Positions 1 to 6,059 of a stretch of 9,461 bases of DNA are shown piece by piece. Under the pieces are notes generated by a model. That model was given only the letters and a program-made list of their open reading frames with translations. It did no database searches and was not told the DNA's origin. Every line of letters starts with the position of its first letter. Position 1 is the first letter of the stretch. The DNA lies in the NCBI GenBank assembly GCA_030836605.1, contig JAUPMC010000046.1:1-9461 (forward strand), given 5' to 3'. This stretch comes from Thermoplasmatota archaeon (GTDB lineage Archaea > Thermoplasmatota > Thermoplasmata > UBA10834). The translations under genes and the position numbers were made by a program.

Positions 1-665
1 AGGAGGTCGAGCGCGTTGCTCTTCCCCTTCTTCTCCCAGAGCCGCCATAGATAGACGGCGTCCGCCCCGGTCATCATCTCCACCCTCCGGTCCCTGAGGA
101 CCCCCAGGCTGCGTTCTATCGACTTGAGGCCCCCGTGGTGGCCGAGCCTGGCCAGCAGGTGTCGGAGGTCCACGTGCGGGACATCGGGGATCCAGCCGGG
201 GAACTGCGCCCTCAGGACCGGCATGTCGAACCCCTTCCCGTTGAAGGTGACCACGAGGTCCGCGGCTGAGAGTATCGCCCCGAGGGTCCGCCCGTCGAGG
301 TTCCTACCCTTGACCAGGGTGTGCGTCTTGTTGCCCGCGTGAACGCCGACGACGGTCACAGGCGCCCGCAGGGATATCCCGGTGGTCTCGATGTCGAGGT
401 ATATCGTCCCAGGCTTGAAATCCTTCAGCAGCCTCCACATGTGCCTCTCGTGCAGCTTCGCCCGGAAGTAGCGGGAGTCGGACTCCCTCAGCCGTTCGCA
501 GCCCTCCAGGAGGACGGCGTCCATCCTCGCCTTCCGCTCGTCGGATATCCTCGGCAAGCGGCGTTCCGAGAGGAACTCGGGCCATGTGATGACCCCCCTC
601 TTCCACAGGGCGGTCTCGATGCCGCTCCCGACGCCGGGGAGGTGGACGAACGTGTGTTCTAGCAT
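1..665 (-). CDS. HhH plus RNase H-like (DnaQ/YprB-type) 3'-5' exonuclease, C-terminus cut by window edge
   Basis: Partial gene: 221 codons are visible from an ATG at 665, and the C-terminus runs off the left edge. Residues 8-32 resemble a helix-hairpin-helix DNA-binding motif (LPGVGSGIETAL). From about residue 87 there is an RNase H-like exonuclease fold with DIETTG (Exo I, D91 and E93), FNGKGFD (Exo II, N142 and D147) and GADAVYLW (candidate Exo III, D202). This pattern fits the YprB-like RNase_H_2 group of 3'-5' exonucleases, which act on DNA or RNA with two divalent metals; substrate and polarity are inferred from the family. Nothing in the visible part suggests a signal peptide or membrane segment, so it should be cytosolic. 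It is divergent from the Mre11-related phosphoesterase, so the two may share a regulatory gap. No clear Shine-Dalgarno precedes 665, and a leaderless message is possible. Confidence 0.87.
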   Translation of the reverse strand, partial: MLEHTFVHLPGVGSGIETALWKRGVITWPEFLSERRLPRISDERKARMDAVLLEGCERLRESDSRYFRAKLHERHMWRLLKDFKPGTIYLDIETTGISLRAPVTVVGVHAGNKTHTLVKGRNLDGRTLGAILSAADLVVTFNGKGFDMPVLRAQFPGWIPDVPHVDLRHLLARLGHHGGLKSIERSLGVLRDRRVEMMTGADAVYLWRLWEKKGKSNALDL

Positions 666-730
666 CCAGGCTGCAATCGTCACGAGGGGTCTTCAAGGCG
701 CTGGTGGGGTCCGGGAAAGTGCCTGAAAGG

Positions 731-739
731 TTGTTATCC
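731..739 (+). promoter_or_regulatory. TATA-like box for the phosphoesterase gene
   Basis: TTGTTATCC preceded by GAAAGG (purine-rich, BRE-like). Its centre is about 26 nt before the GTG at 761, the spacing expected for a leaderless archaeal transcript. This is the main reason for preferring 761 over the upstream GTG at 704. Confidence 0.4.
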
Positions 740-760
740 CGCACCATCCTATCCCCCTCC

Positions 761-1573
761 GTGGTGAAGGGATACAAGTTGTCGGACCGGCTCAGGGTCC
801 TTCCAGGGGGCGCCGCGCTCATAATGCCCGAGGAGGTGCTGGTCATAGCAGACCTGCACCTGGGCTGTGAGGCGGCCCTCGAACAGGAGGGCCTGAGCCT
901 CCCGCGCGTCCAGACACGCAAGATAGGGCGCTATGTGCGCGAGTTGATAGACAGCGTGTCCCCTTCCAGACTGATTGTCGCAGGCGACCTGAAGCACAAC
1001 TTCTCCAGGAACCTCGCTCAGGAATGGGAGGATGTGTCCAGGTTCGTGCGCGACCTGTCCGAGGCGGCCCCGATGGTGGTCGTCAAGGGCAACCATGACA
1101 ACTTCCTCGGCTCTATCCTGCGGGAGCTCGGAACCCCTCTGGTCAGGGAGACGGAGGTCGGCGGAGTCAGAGTGGCTCACGGGCACTCCGGCGCACCCTC
1201 CGATATCCCGACCATCATCGGTCACATACACCCTTCGATCGGCCTAAGGGACGGCGTCGATGCGCGCACGAAGGACCGGTGTTTCCTGTACAACGAGCGC
1301 GCCCAGATGCTCATCCTGCCCGCGCTGAGCCTCGTCGCGAGCGGGCTGGACGTCGTGGAGCAGACAGACTCGGACAGGTCTTCCCCGTTCCTTCCGGCGA
1401 ACGGTCTGGTTGATTTCGTCCCAATATCGTTCGCCGAGGGCAGGCCGTTGAGGTTCCCTCCCGTCGGGGCCCTCAGGGCGATACGCACGTCGGACTCGAC
1501 TCCGAGAGTGCATGTCAGCATCCGAACAGATAAGCAGAAAGCATTATCACCGTTTACCTGTTTTCAGGGATAG
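761..1573 (+). CDS. SbcD/Mre11-related archaeal metallophosphoesterase
   Basis: About 270 aa from GTG 761. All calcineurin-type metallophosphoesterase motifs are visible, numbered from that start: IADLH (D31, H33), GDLKH (D76), GNHD (N111, H112), HGH (H140, H142) and GHIHP (H155, H157). These residues bind two metals, typically Mn2+. The region around PGGAAL before the first motif and DLHLG just after it match the archaeal 'SbcD-related phosphoesterase' family (TIGR00024-like), whose members are about 225 aa and whose physiological substrate is generally unknown. The last 30 or so residues have no recognisable motif and their DNA overlaps the promoter of the next gene. An in-frame GTG at 704 would add 19 residues that look non-conserved and would precede the TATA-like box. 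The divergent exonuclease neighbour makes a nucleic-acid role plausible but not shown. Confidence 0.88.
   Translation: MVKGYKLSDRLRVLPGGAALIMPEEVLVIADLHLGCEAALEQEGLSLPRVQTRKIGRYVRELIDSVSPSRLIVAGDLKHNFSRNLAQEWEDVSRFVRDLSEAAPMVVVKGNHDNFLGSILRELGTPLVRETEVGGVRVAHGHSGAPSDIPTIIGHIHPSIGLRDGVDARTKDRCFLYNERAQMLILPALSLVASGLDVVEQTDSDRSSPFLPANGLVDFVPISFAEGRPLRFPPVGALRAIRTSDSTPRVHVSIRTDKQKALSPFTCFQG
1541..1549 (+). promoter_or_regulatory. TATA-like box for the DUF5654 gene
   Basis: GCATTATCA preceded by purine-rich GCAGAAA, inside the 3' end of the phosphoesterase gene. A start site about 25 nt downstream (near 1570) would give a short leader ending in GGAG (1573-1576) and then ATG 1586. GATAA (1529-1533) and TTATC (1544-1548) form a short inverted repeat around it. 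Confidence 0.4.
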
Positions 1574-1585
1574 GAGAGTCTTGGA

Positions 1586-1840
1586 ATGGCAGATGAAAAG
1601 AAGTTATCGGCGGGCGAGGTGAGGAAGACGATCGCGGTATCCCTGGCGGCGGCCTTCGGGTTCGTGATCGCCTTGCTGTGGAACCAAGTCGTGACAGGCG
1701 GCCTCAAGGTTGCGGGGATAGACGTGGCCCTGGCAGACTTCGACCTTGGCGCTTGGCTCGTGTTCCTCGTCACCGCTGTGGTGTTGACCGTAGTGATGGT
1801 CGTCCTGATCATCATCATCGGCCGCTGGGGAAGCAAGTAG
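1586..1840 (+). CDS. DUF5654 family small membrane protein
   Basis: An 84-aa protein. A short charged N-terminus (MADEKKLSAGEVRKT) is followed by a first hydrophobic helix at about residues 16-37, containing AAAFGFVIALLWNQ, and a second strongly hydrophobic helix at about residues 54-80. The AAAFGF..AL.WN pattern is the hallmark I associate with DUF5654, a small archaeal membrane family of unknown function. The start is supported by GGAG at 1573-1576, nine nucleotides before the ATG; the Shine-Dalgarno begins in the last base of the upstream stop codon. It follows the phosphoesterase by 12 nt, so it could be cotranscribed as well as having its own promoter. The location is the cytoplasmic membrane, and the C-terminus RWGSK is probably cytosolic. 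No reaction can be assigned. Confidence 0.85.
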   Translation: MADEKKLSAGEVRKTIAVSLAAAFGFVIALLWNQVVTGGLKVAGIDVALADFDLGAWLVFLVTAVVLTVVMVVLIIIIGRWGSK

Positions 1841-1900
1841 GCTCGGCCAGCTCGAATCGCTTCAAACCCCTTTCGATTTGCCACACCTGGGCTGGTACGG

Positions 1901-1912
1901 GGAGCGTGCTCC
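1901..1912. repeat. Short palindrome upstream of the synthetase-like gene's promoter
   Basis: GGAGC GT GCTCC is a perfect 5-bp inverted repeat with a 2-nt centre, about 20 bp upstream of the TATA-like box at 1936. A looser pair, AATCG/CGATT, lies just before it and could be part of a terminator for the DUF5654 transcript. Function is inferred only from position. Confidence 0.25.
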
Positions 1913-1935
1913 ACTGGGGGCCGCCCGGAAAAGAC

Positions 1936-1944
1936 TTATGTATG
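1936..1944 (+). promoter_or_regulatory. TATA-like box for the synthetase-like gene
   Basis: TTATGTATG preceded by CGGAAAAGAC (BRE-like). It predicts transcription starting near 1965, which excludes all upstream in-frame starts and leaves TTG 1978 (with AGGTG at 1967-1971, 6-nt spacing) or ATG 1990. The 8-mer CTTATGTA is shared with the promoter of the nucleoside phosphorylase gene. Confidence 0.5.
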
Positions 1945-1977
1945 CGCATTATCATCCGAACGTGCCAGGTGCTTGTC

Positions 1978-3198
1978 TTGACCAGGGATATGTACGTCAG
2001 CGACGCGGACGTCGAGATGTCGAAGGACGTCGAGAGCCTCAGGATAGACAGGCATATCGTTTCAGACCTCTCCTCCATCGTCCCCGGCAGAAGGCGGAAG
2101 ATGCTTGATCGAATCGAGGAGCACGGCAGGAAGAACCCTCTCGCGATCGTCCCCGTCTTGCTCAAGTATCACGACGTGGACAACCCCAAGGTGCGTGAGC
2201 TCGTCCGCGCGAGCATGGGCCGATTGACCCAATCCGAGGTCGGGGAGCTAGCGCTCGTCGAGTGTGTCTTCAGCCGTAACAAGGTCATATCCGACGCCGC
2301 GGCCAGTGTGCTCGAGGCCAGGAACTTCAACAGCATGAACCTGCTGACGACCTACAGGGCTGTGAAGGAGCTCGTCGTGCAGTCGAGGAAGGCAGCGGTC
2401 TTCTGTCAGGACGTCGAGGAACTCGTGGTCGACTCGATAGGCGCCTACAAGGAAGGCCGGTTCGACCAGGCCATGACCAACATGTTGATGGCCAAGGACC
2501 TGCTCGAGGACCGACTCGAGTGGCACAGCCATCTGCGCGGGTACATAAAGGACGTCCTCAAGCTCACACCGGCGCTCAGCAGGAGCGGCGTTCAGGTGGA
2601 CTCGATACAGGATTCCATCCGGAACCTGGCCACGGCGGTCCAGGCGAGGGAGTACTCCGACGCCCGGGGGCTCCTAGACCTGAGGCGCCAGGAGACGAGG
2701 CTCTGGAAGCAGCTCTGGAGCCTGGAGGAGTACGTCACGAAGCGCATCAAGGTCAAGCCGATAACGGAGCTCATCGTCCTGAAGGAGCCCGACAAGATGC
2801 TCATAGAGTCGTTCGTCGCGACAGCGTCCAAGGTCGAGGAGTTGATCCAGGACAGCAAGCCCGTGGACGCTCTCAGGCTCGTCGAGGATTTCATAGCCAA
2901 CGATGTGTCGGCTGGATACCTCTCTTCGGAGGGCAGGCGCCTGGACTCGAAGGACGAGGCCTCTTGGTATGTGATGTGGTCGACCGGGCTCGGGCTGCTG
3001 AAGTTGGTCGCGCCCGTGGTCCCGAACGTGGCCGAGGAGTTCTATCAACAGTACTTCCGTGACAGGGAAGGCTCCCCGAGCATCCACTCGGTCGACTGGC
3101 CAGAGCCGTTCGCCAAGCTGGACAGGATCAAGGCCCAGCAGGCCCAGGACGTGAAGCCGGCTGCTAAGAAGAAGCCCGCCGCCAAGGCCGGGAGATAG
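1978..3198 (+). CDS. Uncharacterised helical protein with a class I tRNA synthetase-like anticodon-binding domain and no catalytic core
   Basis: About 406 aa from TTG 1978 (Shine-Dalgarno AGGTG six nt before); ATG 1990 would give 402 aa. Residues about 35-115 look alpha-helical and HEAT-like, with regularly spaced helices rich in L/V/R. The middle is also helical. The C-terminal part reads like the anticodon-binding domain of Val/Ile-tRNA synthetases: LVEDFIANDVSAGYL (about 301-315), then LLKLVAPVVPNVAEEFYQ (about 340-357), then SIHSVDWPEP (about 368-377), matching the family pattern 'dlS..Y...R.l ... L..LLAP..P.iaEEiYq ... SiH...WPe'. The catalytic signatures HIGH and KMSKS and a Rossmann core are absent, so aminoacylation is not expected. 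The last 20 or so residues are Lys/Ala-rich (KPAAKKKPAAK), typical of a nucleic-acid-binding tail. An RNA-binding, tRNA-related role is inference. It is convergent with the nucleoside phosphorylase gene, with 5 nt between stops. Confidence 0.72.
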   Translation: MTRDMYVSDADVEMSKDVESLRIDRHIVSDLSSIVPGRRRKMLDRIEEHGRKNPLAIVPVLLKYHDVDNPKVRELVRASMGRLTQSEVGELALVECVFSRNKVISDAAASVLEARNFNSMNLLTTYRAVKELVVQSRKAAVFCQDVEELVVDSIGAYKEGRFDQAMTNMLMAKDLLEDRLEWHSHLRGYIKDVLKLTPALSRSGVQVDSIQDSIRNLATAVQAREYSDARGLLDLRRQETRLWKQLWSLEEYVTKRIKVKPITELIVLKEPDKMLIESFVATASKVEELIQDSKPVDALRLVEDFIANDVSAGYLSSEGRRLDSKDEASWYVMWSTGLGLLKLVAPVVPNVAEEFYQQYFRDREGSPSIHSVDWPEPFAKLDRIKAQQAQDVKPAAKKKPAAKAGR

Positions 3199-3203
3199 CT
3201 GGG

Positions 3204-4022
3204 TCAGAGCTGTGACGGCGCGAAGAACTTGCCCTTCTTGCCCTTGTCCCAGGACATGAGCGTGCGCATGGCCTCGACCGCGACATCGATGCAGTCGAGC
3301 ATGTTGCCCTCGAAGTCCACGATCTTCTCGGTCGGGTGCCACGGGACGACGTCAGAGACCGTGCATATGGCCCCCGCCCTGAGGCCCATGAGGGTTGTGA
3401 GGGTGAAGACCGTGCCGTTCTCCATCTCTATGTTCTTGACTCCCATGGCCTTGACGTCCGCGAGCCGGTCCACCATGAACGCCGGCATGTAGTTGGACTG
3501 GGACATGGGCGCGACCTTGCCGTCCTTCAGGACCTTGTTCTCGCTGTAGAACCCGTCTACTGAGAAGCAGACGCCCACGTCGAATTTGAGTCCCGATCTG
3601 ACGGCGCTGTCGACAAGGGCCAGGACGACCTCGTGATTCGCCAGTGCGGGGAACTCGGGCCACGTGTAGCTCTTCGTGGTGCCGTCGGCGCGTACGGCCC
3701 CCGACGCGATGACGAAGTCGCCCTTCTCGAGCCCGTGGGCGATCCCTCCGCTAGTGCCTATCCGGATGAAAGTGTGCGCGCCGAGGTTGGACAGTTCCTC
3801 GATGATGATGGCCGCGGATGGGCCTCCTATCCCCGTGGAGGCCACGGTCACCTTCGCCCCGTCCAGGGCCCCTTCGTAGACCGTGTACTCTCTGACTTGT
3901 GCGATCTTCTTCGGGCCGCTCAGCTTTGACGCGATCTTAGGGACTCTCTCGGGCTCTCCGCAGAGGAATACGTATCCCGCAACATCGCCGTCACCGAGTC
4001 CAGTGATCATCTGCTTCGACAT
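3204..4022 (-). CDS. Nucleoside phosphorylase (NP-I family, uridine phosphorylase-like)
   Basis: 272 aa from ATG 4022. The NP-I fold is shown by CGEPERV (residues 21-27, phosphate loop, R26), STGIGGPSA (62-70), FIRIGTSGG (85-93, R87 and T90) and IEMENGTVF (198-206, the E-M-E ribose-binding triad). These enzymes cleave nucleosides with phosphate to a free base and (deoxy)ribose-1-phosphate in the cytosol. The VDGFYSEN stretch (155-162) recalls the 'DsFY' of uridine phosphorylases, while TVSD (221-224) recalls the Asp used for purines by DeoD-type enzymes, so base specificity is uncertain. Length is usual for the family. An in-frame TTG at 4034 is a possible longer start, but ATG 4022 fits better. 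The gene has its own promoter, in the 62-nt gap after the exchanger gene, with a 14-bp perfect palindrome beside the TATA-like box. Confidence 0.9.
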   Translation of the reverse strand: MSKQMITGLGDGDVAGYVFLCGEPERVPKIASKLSGPKKIAQVREYTVYEGALDGAKVTVASTGIGGPSAAIIIEELSNLGAHTFIRIGTSGGIAHGLEKGDFVIASGAVRADGTTKSYTWPEFPALANHEVVLALVDSAVRSGLKFDVGVCFSVDGFYSENKVLKDGKVAPMSQSNYMPAFMVDRLADVKAMGVKNIEMENGTVFTLTTLMGLRAGAICTVSDVVPWHPTEKIVDFEGNMLDCIDVAVEAMRTLMSWDKGKKGKFFAPSQL

Positions 4023-4050
4023 TATGACCGCCAATCCGTCGCGGTTGGTA

Positions 4051-4064
4051 ACTGATTAATCAGT
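4051..4064. promoter_or_regulatory. Perfect 14-bp palindrome, candidate operator of the nucleoside phosphorylase gene
   Basis: ACTGATTAATCAGT is identical to its reverse complement. On the minus strand it begins at the end of the TATA-like box TTATGTAC (4063-4070) and lies between that box and the predicted start site near 4042. That position is typical of archaeal repressor sites that block preinitiation or polymerase entry. The sequence is observed; the operator role is inferred. Confidence 0.5.
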
Positions 4065-4070
4065 ACATAA
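4063..4070 (-). promoter_or_regulatory. TATA-like box for the nucleoside phosphorylase gene
   Basis: TTATGTAC on the minus strand, preceded by CGGC. It predicts initiation near 4040, giving a leader of roughly 20 nt to ATG 4022. It shares CTTATGTA with the promoter at 1936. Confidence 0.5.
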
Positions 4071-4084
4071 GCCGAGCGCTGCCC

Positions 4085-5086
4085 TCAGAACACGGAGAGC
4101 ATGACGACCGACAGCACCATGCCGAAGTAGGTGCTCATGAGGACGACCCCACCGAGCTGGCTTATTCTCATGCCCTTTGTCATGAAGACCAGAACGAGCG
4201 CCGTGGAGAGGTTCAGCACGATTACCAGGGGGAGGATCTTGGACACATCGAACTCCATCGGGCGGATGATGCCCATCAGGCCGAGAGTGAGGAGCACGGT
4301 CACGATGTTGGCACCAATGCCTTCGCCGATCGCGAGGTCGCCGAACCCCCTCTTCGCGGCGTGGTAGGATGCCGCTATGTCTGGCAGCGTTGTGCCCAAA
4401 GCCGCTATCGTTATGCCGACGAGCCATGGGTCAAGGCCGAAGTTGTCCGTCATCCCCATGATGCTCCTGACGACGAACTCGGCGCCCATGACGGTCCACA
4501 GTATGCCGAAGATGAGCCACTGTATCCCTGCGCGGACCTCGATCTTCCGACCGAAGATGTTGCCCATGAGTTGTAGCTGGATCTTCGCGTCCTCTATCGT
4601 GTCCTCGATCTCCTTAGGGCTTGAGGTGCGCTTGATCAGGAGGAGGTTCATTGTGTACGGGATGAACAGAATCATCAGCGCGACCCCCTCCAGCAGATCC
4701 AGTCCCCCGTCGAGCAGGAGCACTGACGCGACGACCGTCACAGTCATGAGGAAGACGGCGTCCCGCATGATCATCTCACGTGTCACCTTCAACGGTACGA
4801 TGACGGCCGTCAGGCCTATGACGAACGCGATAGTGACGACGTTCGAGGCGAGTCCGTTGCCCAGGGCTATCTGCTCAGCGCCTTCGCTGAGGGCAATTAT
4901 CGACACGATAACTTCGGGCATCGCGGCCAATGTAGACACAACGAGCATGCCGATGACGAACCGGCTGATCCCGAAGTTCTTCGAGATGATCACTGCATTG
5001 TCAGTGATGAACTTGGCTCCTTGATTGAGGACGATGAAGCCGATTATGGCGAGTGCCACGTACGCAATCGAATATGCGTCTACCAT
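4085..5086 (-). CDS. CaCA-superfamily cation (Na+/Ca2+-type) exchanger with altered ion-site residues
   Basis: 333 aa, almost entirely hydrophobic helices, with two homologous halves that each carry an alpha repeat, as in YrbG/NCX_Mj-type exchangers of the cytoplasmic membrane. Repeat 1 spans about 46-93 (STLAAMPEV then GNGLASNVVT). Repeat 2 spans about 224-270 (GTTLPDIAAS then GEGIGANIVT). A charged cytosolic loop lies at about 152-185. In canonical members the repeats read GTSLPE and GN.vGSNi.N/D. Here repeat 1 keeps E58 and S81 but has Ala54, Ala55 and Thr85 at ion-site positions. Repeat 2 has Thr233, Asp236, Ala258 and Thr262, plus Glu254 in place of the usual Asn. Family membership is clear, but the transported ion is not. 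The start is preceded by GGATGGGAC, which contains a weak Shine-Dalgarno. The TATA-like box is at 5129-5136. Confidence 0.88.
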   Translation of the reverse strand: MVDAYSIAYVALAIIGFIVLNQGAKFITDNAVIISKNFGISRFVIGMLVVSTLAAMPEVIVSIIALSEGAEQIALGNGLASNVVTIAFVIGLTAVIVPLKVTREMIMRDAVFLMTVTVVASVLLLDGGLDLLEGVALMILFIPYTMNLLLIKRTSSPKEIEDTIEDAKIQLQLMGNIFGRKIEVRAGIQWLIFGILWTVMGAEFVVRSIMGMTDNFGLDPWLVGITIAALGTTLPDIAASYHAAKRGFGDLAIGEGIGANIVTVLLTLGLMGIIRPMEFDVSKILPLVIVLNLSTALVLVFMTKGMRISQLGGVVLMSTYFGMVLSVVMLSVF

Positions 5087-5279
5087 GTCCCATCCTATGG
5101 CTTGTTGTCGAGACTGATGCAGTATACAGATATATGGCTTTCCGCAGCGACGCCTCCAGCGCTTCGAGCTGCTGCGGTCCAGGTCTCATCAGTTGTGATG
5201 CCCACACGGTGCGACATCGTCGATTCGGAGGCAGATCGTTGGAACATGTTTTATCGATGTATGCGGTTGTCGAAGCAAG
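5087..5279. promoter_or_regulatory. Divergent intergenic region between exchanger and DUF1614 gene
   Basis: Holds two outward promoters: minus-strand CATATATC (5129-5136) for the exchanger and plus-strand TTTTATCG (5249-5256) for the DUF1614 gene. The latter is about 28 nt before ATG 5280, so that message is probably leaderless. Between them is an inverted repeat, CCGCAGC (5142-5148) and GCTGCGG (5171-5177), with perfect 7-bp arms and a 22-nt loop; its role is unknown. The open frames here lack family features, and I see no gene. Confidence 0.5.
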
Positions 5280-6047
5280 ATGGTCGCACTCTCCGAATCC
5301 ATGGTCTTGCTTGGGGTATTGGGGGCTCTCCTGCTCTTCATCTACCTCTACGTGGCCTCTATCCGGAAGGTGCTTGTCACCGTCGGATTCGCGGAGTCCG
5401 AGACTTCCGCGATACTCCTCGCGACGTTCTTGCTCGGGTGGGTGACGATACCCGTGTTCCCATTCAATGGATGGTGGGTCGGGCTGAGCGTAGGGGGCGC
5501 GATCATACCCCTCATCCTGTGCGTCATGTTCCTGAAGGACGGGCGAGCTGGAGTAGCCGAGGCCCTCATAGGCGTCACCATCGTAGCGTATATCACCTAC
5601 GTCGTCACGAGAGCCGAGGAAGGTGTCGGGATAGTTGCGGAAGTCCCAATGGCGTTCGCCCCCGCCCTGGCTGCAGGATTGTATTCCGTGTCGGTCTTCT
5701 GGGTCGACATCCGCAAGGCGGCTCCCCTGGCCTACGTGTCTGGGGTGTTGGGCACGCTTGCGGGCGCCGATGTGTTCAGGCTCGGGGAGATGCTCGCGTT
5801 CGAGGCGCCAGAAGACAGCTCCGCGGTACTTAGCATCGGCGGCGCCAACATATTCGACATGGTCTATCTGACGGGTGTCATCGCAGTAGGAGTGGCGATG
5901 ATTGTCTTGTGGGTGAAGGCGAAGCGCGACAAGATCGGCTTCGGCCTAGTCCAATCGGAGTTCGAGAGCGGGGCGCAGGGCCTTCCATACGCGAAGGACA
6001 TCGAGCCCACCCGCAACTTGTCCGTCAGGAAGGGCAGGCTTGAGTGA
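5280..6047 (+). CDS. DUF1614 family membrane protein
   Basis: 255 aa with about seven hydrophobic segments, starting with LLGVLGALLLFIYLYVA at about residues 10-26. The conserved part is PLAYVSGVLGTLAGADVFRL (about 148-167), then SIGGANIFDMVYLTGVIAV (about 185-203). This closely follows the DUF1614 pattern 'aYvsG.lGtliGaDl...l ... igGAg.fDgifLtGi'. The family is found in archaea and bacteria and has no established function. The C-terminus (about 214-255) is hydrophilic and basic and probably cytosolic. The ATG is about 28 nt downstream of TTTTATCG, which suggests a leaderless transcript. It is divergent from the exchanger and converges on the MFS gene, with a hairpin covering its stop codon. 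Confidence 0.85.
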   Translation: MVALSESMVLLGVLGALLLFIYLYVASIRKVLVTVGFAESETSAILLATFLLGWVTIPVFPFNGWWVGLSVGGAIIPLILCVMFLKDGRAGVAEALIGVTIVAYITYVVTRAEEGVGIVAEVPMAFAPALAAGLYSVSVFWVDIRKAAPLAYVSGVLGTLAGADVFRLGEMLAFEAPEDSSAVLSIGGANIFDMVYLTGVIAVGVAMIVLWVKAKRDKIGFGLVQSEFESGAQGLPYAKDIEPTRNLSVRKGRLE

Positions 6048-6059
6048 ACCACTCAGGCT
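6037..6059. terminator. Hairpin between convergent genes, candidate bidirectional terminator
   Basis: GGCTTGAGTG (6037-6046), loop AAC, then CACTCAGGCT (6050-6059) form a continuous 10-pair stem with two G-T wobbles. It covers the DUF1614 stop (6045-6047) and reaches the first base of the MFS stop (6059-6061). No strong U-run follows on either strand, so it may act as an RNA 3'-end structure and not as a classical terminator. Confidence 0.45.

Noticed and set aside
304..921. Minus-strand 205-aa open frame across the exonuclease/phosphoesterase junction
   Set aside because: Its translation is Arg/Pro/Asp-rich with no motifs and overlaps two genes with clear catalytic signatures.
4440..4470. 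C/D-box-like ATGATG...CTGA inside the exchanger gene
   Set aside because: The boxes are too close together for a guide, lack the C'/D' pair, and lie in conserved coding sequence.
5021..5833. Plus-strand 270-aa open frame overlapping the exchanger and DUF1614 genes
   Set aside because: No family features, and it runs out of frame through the conserved DUF1614 coding region.
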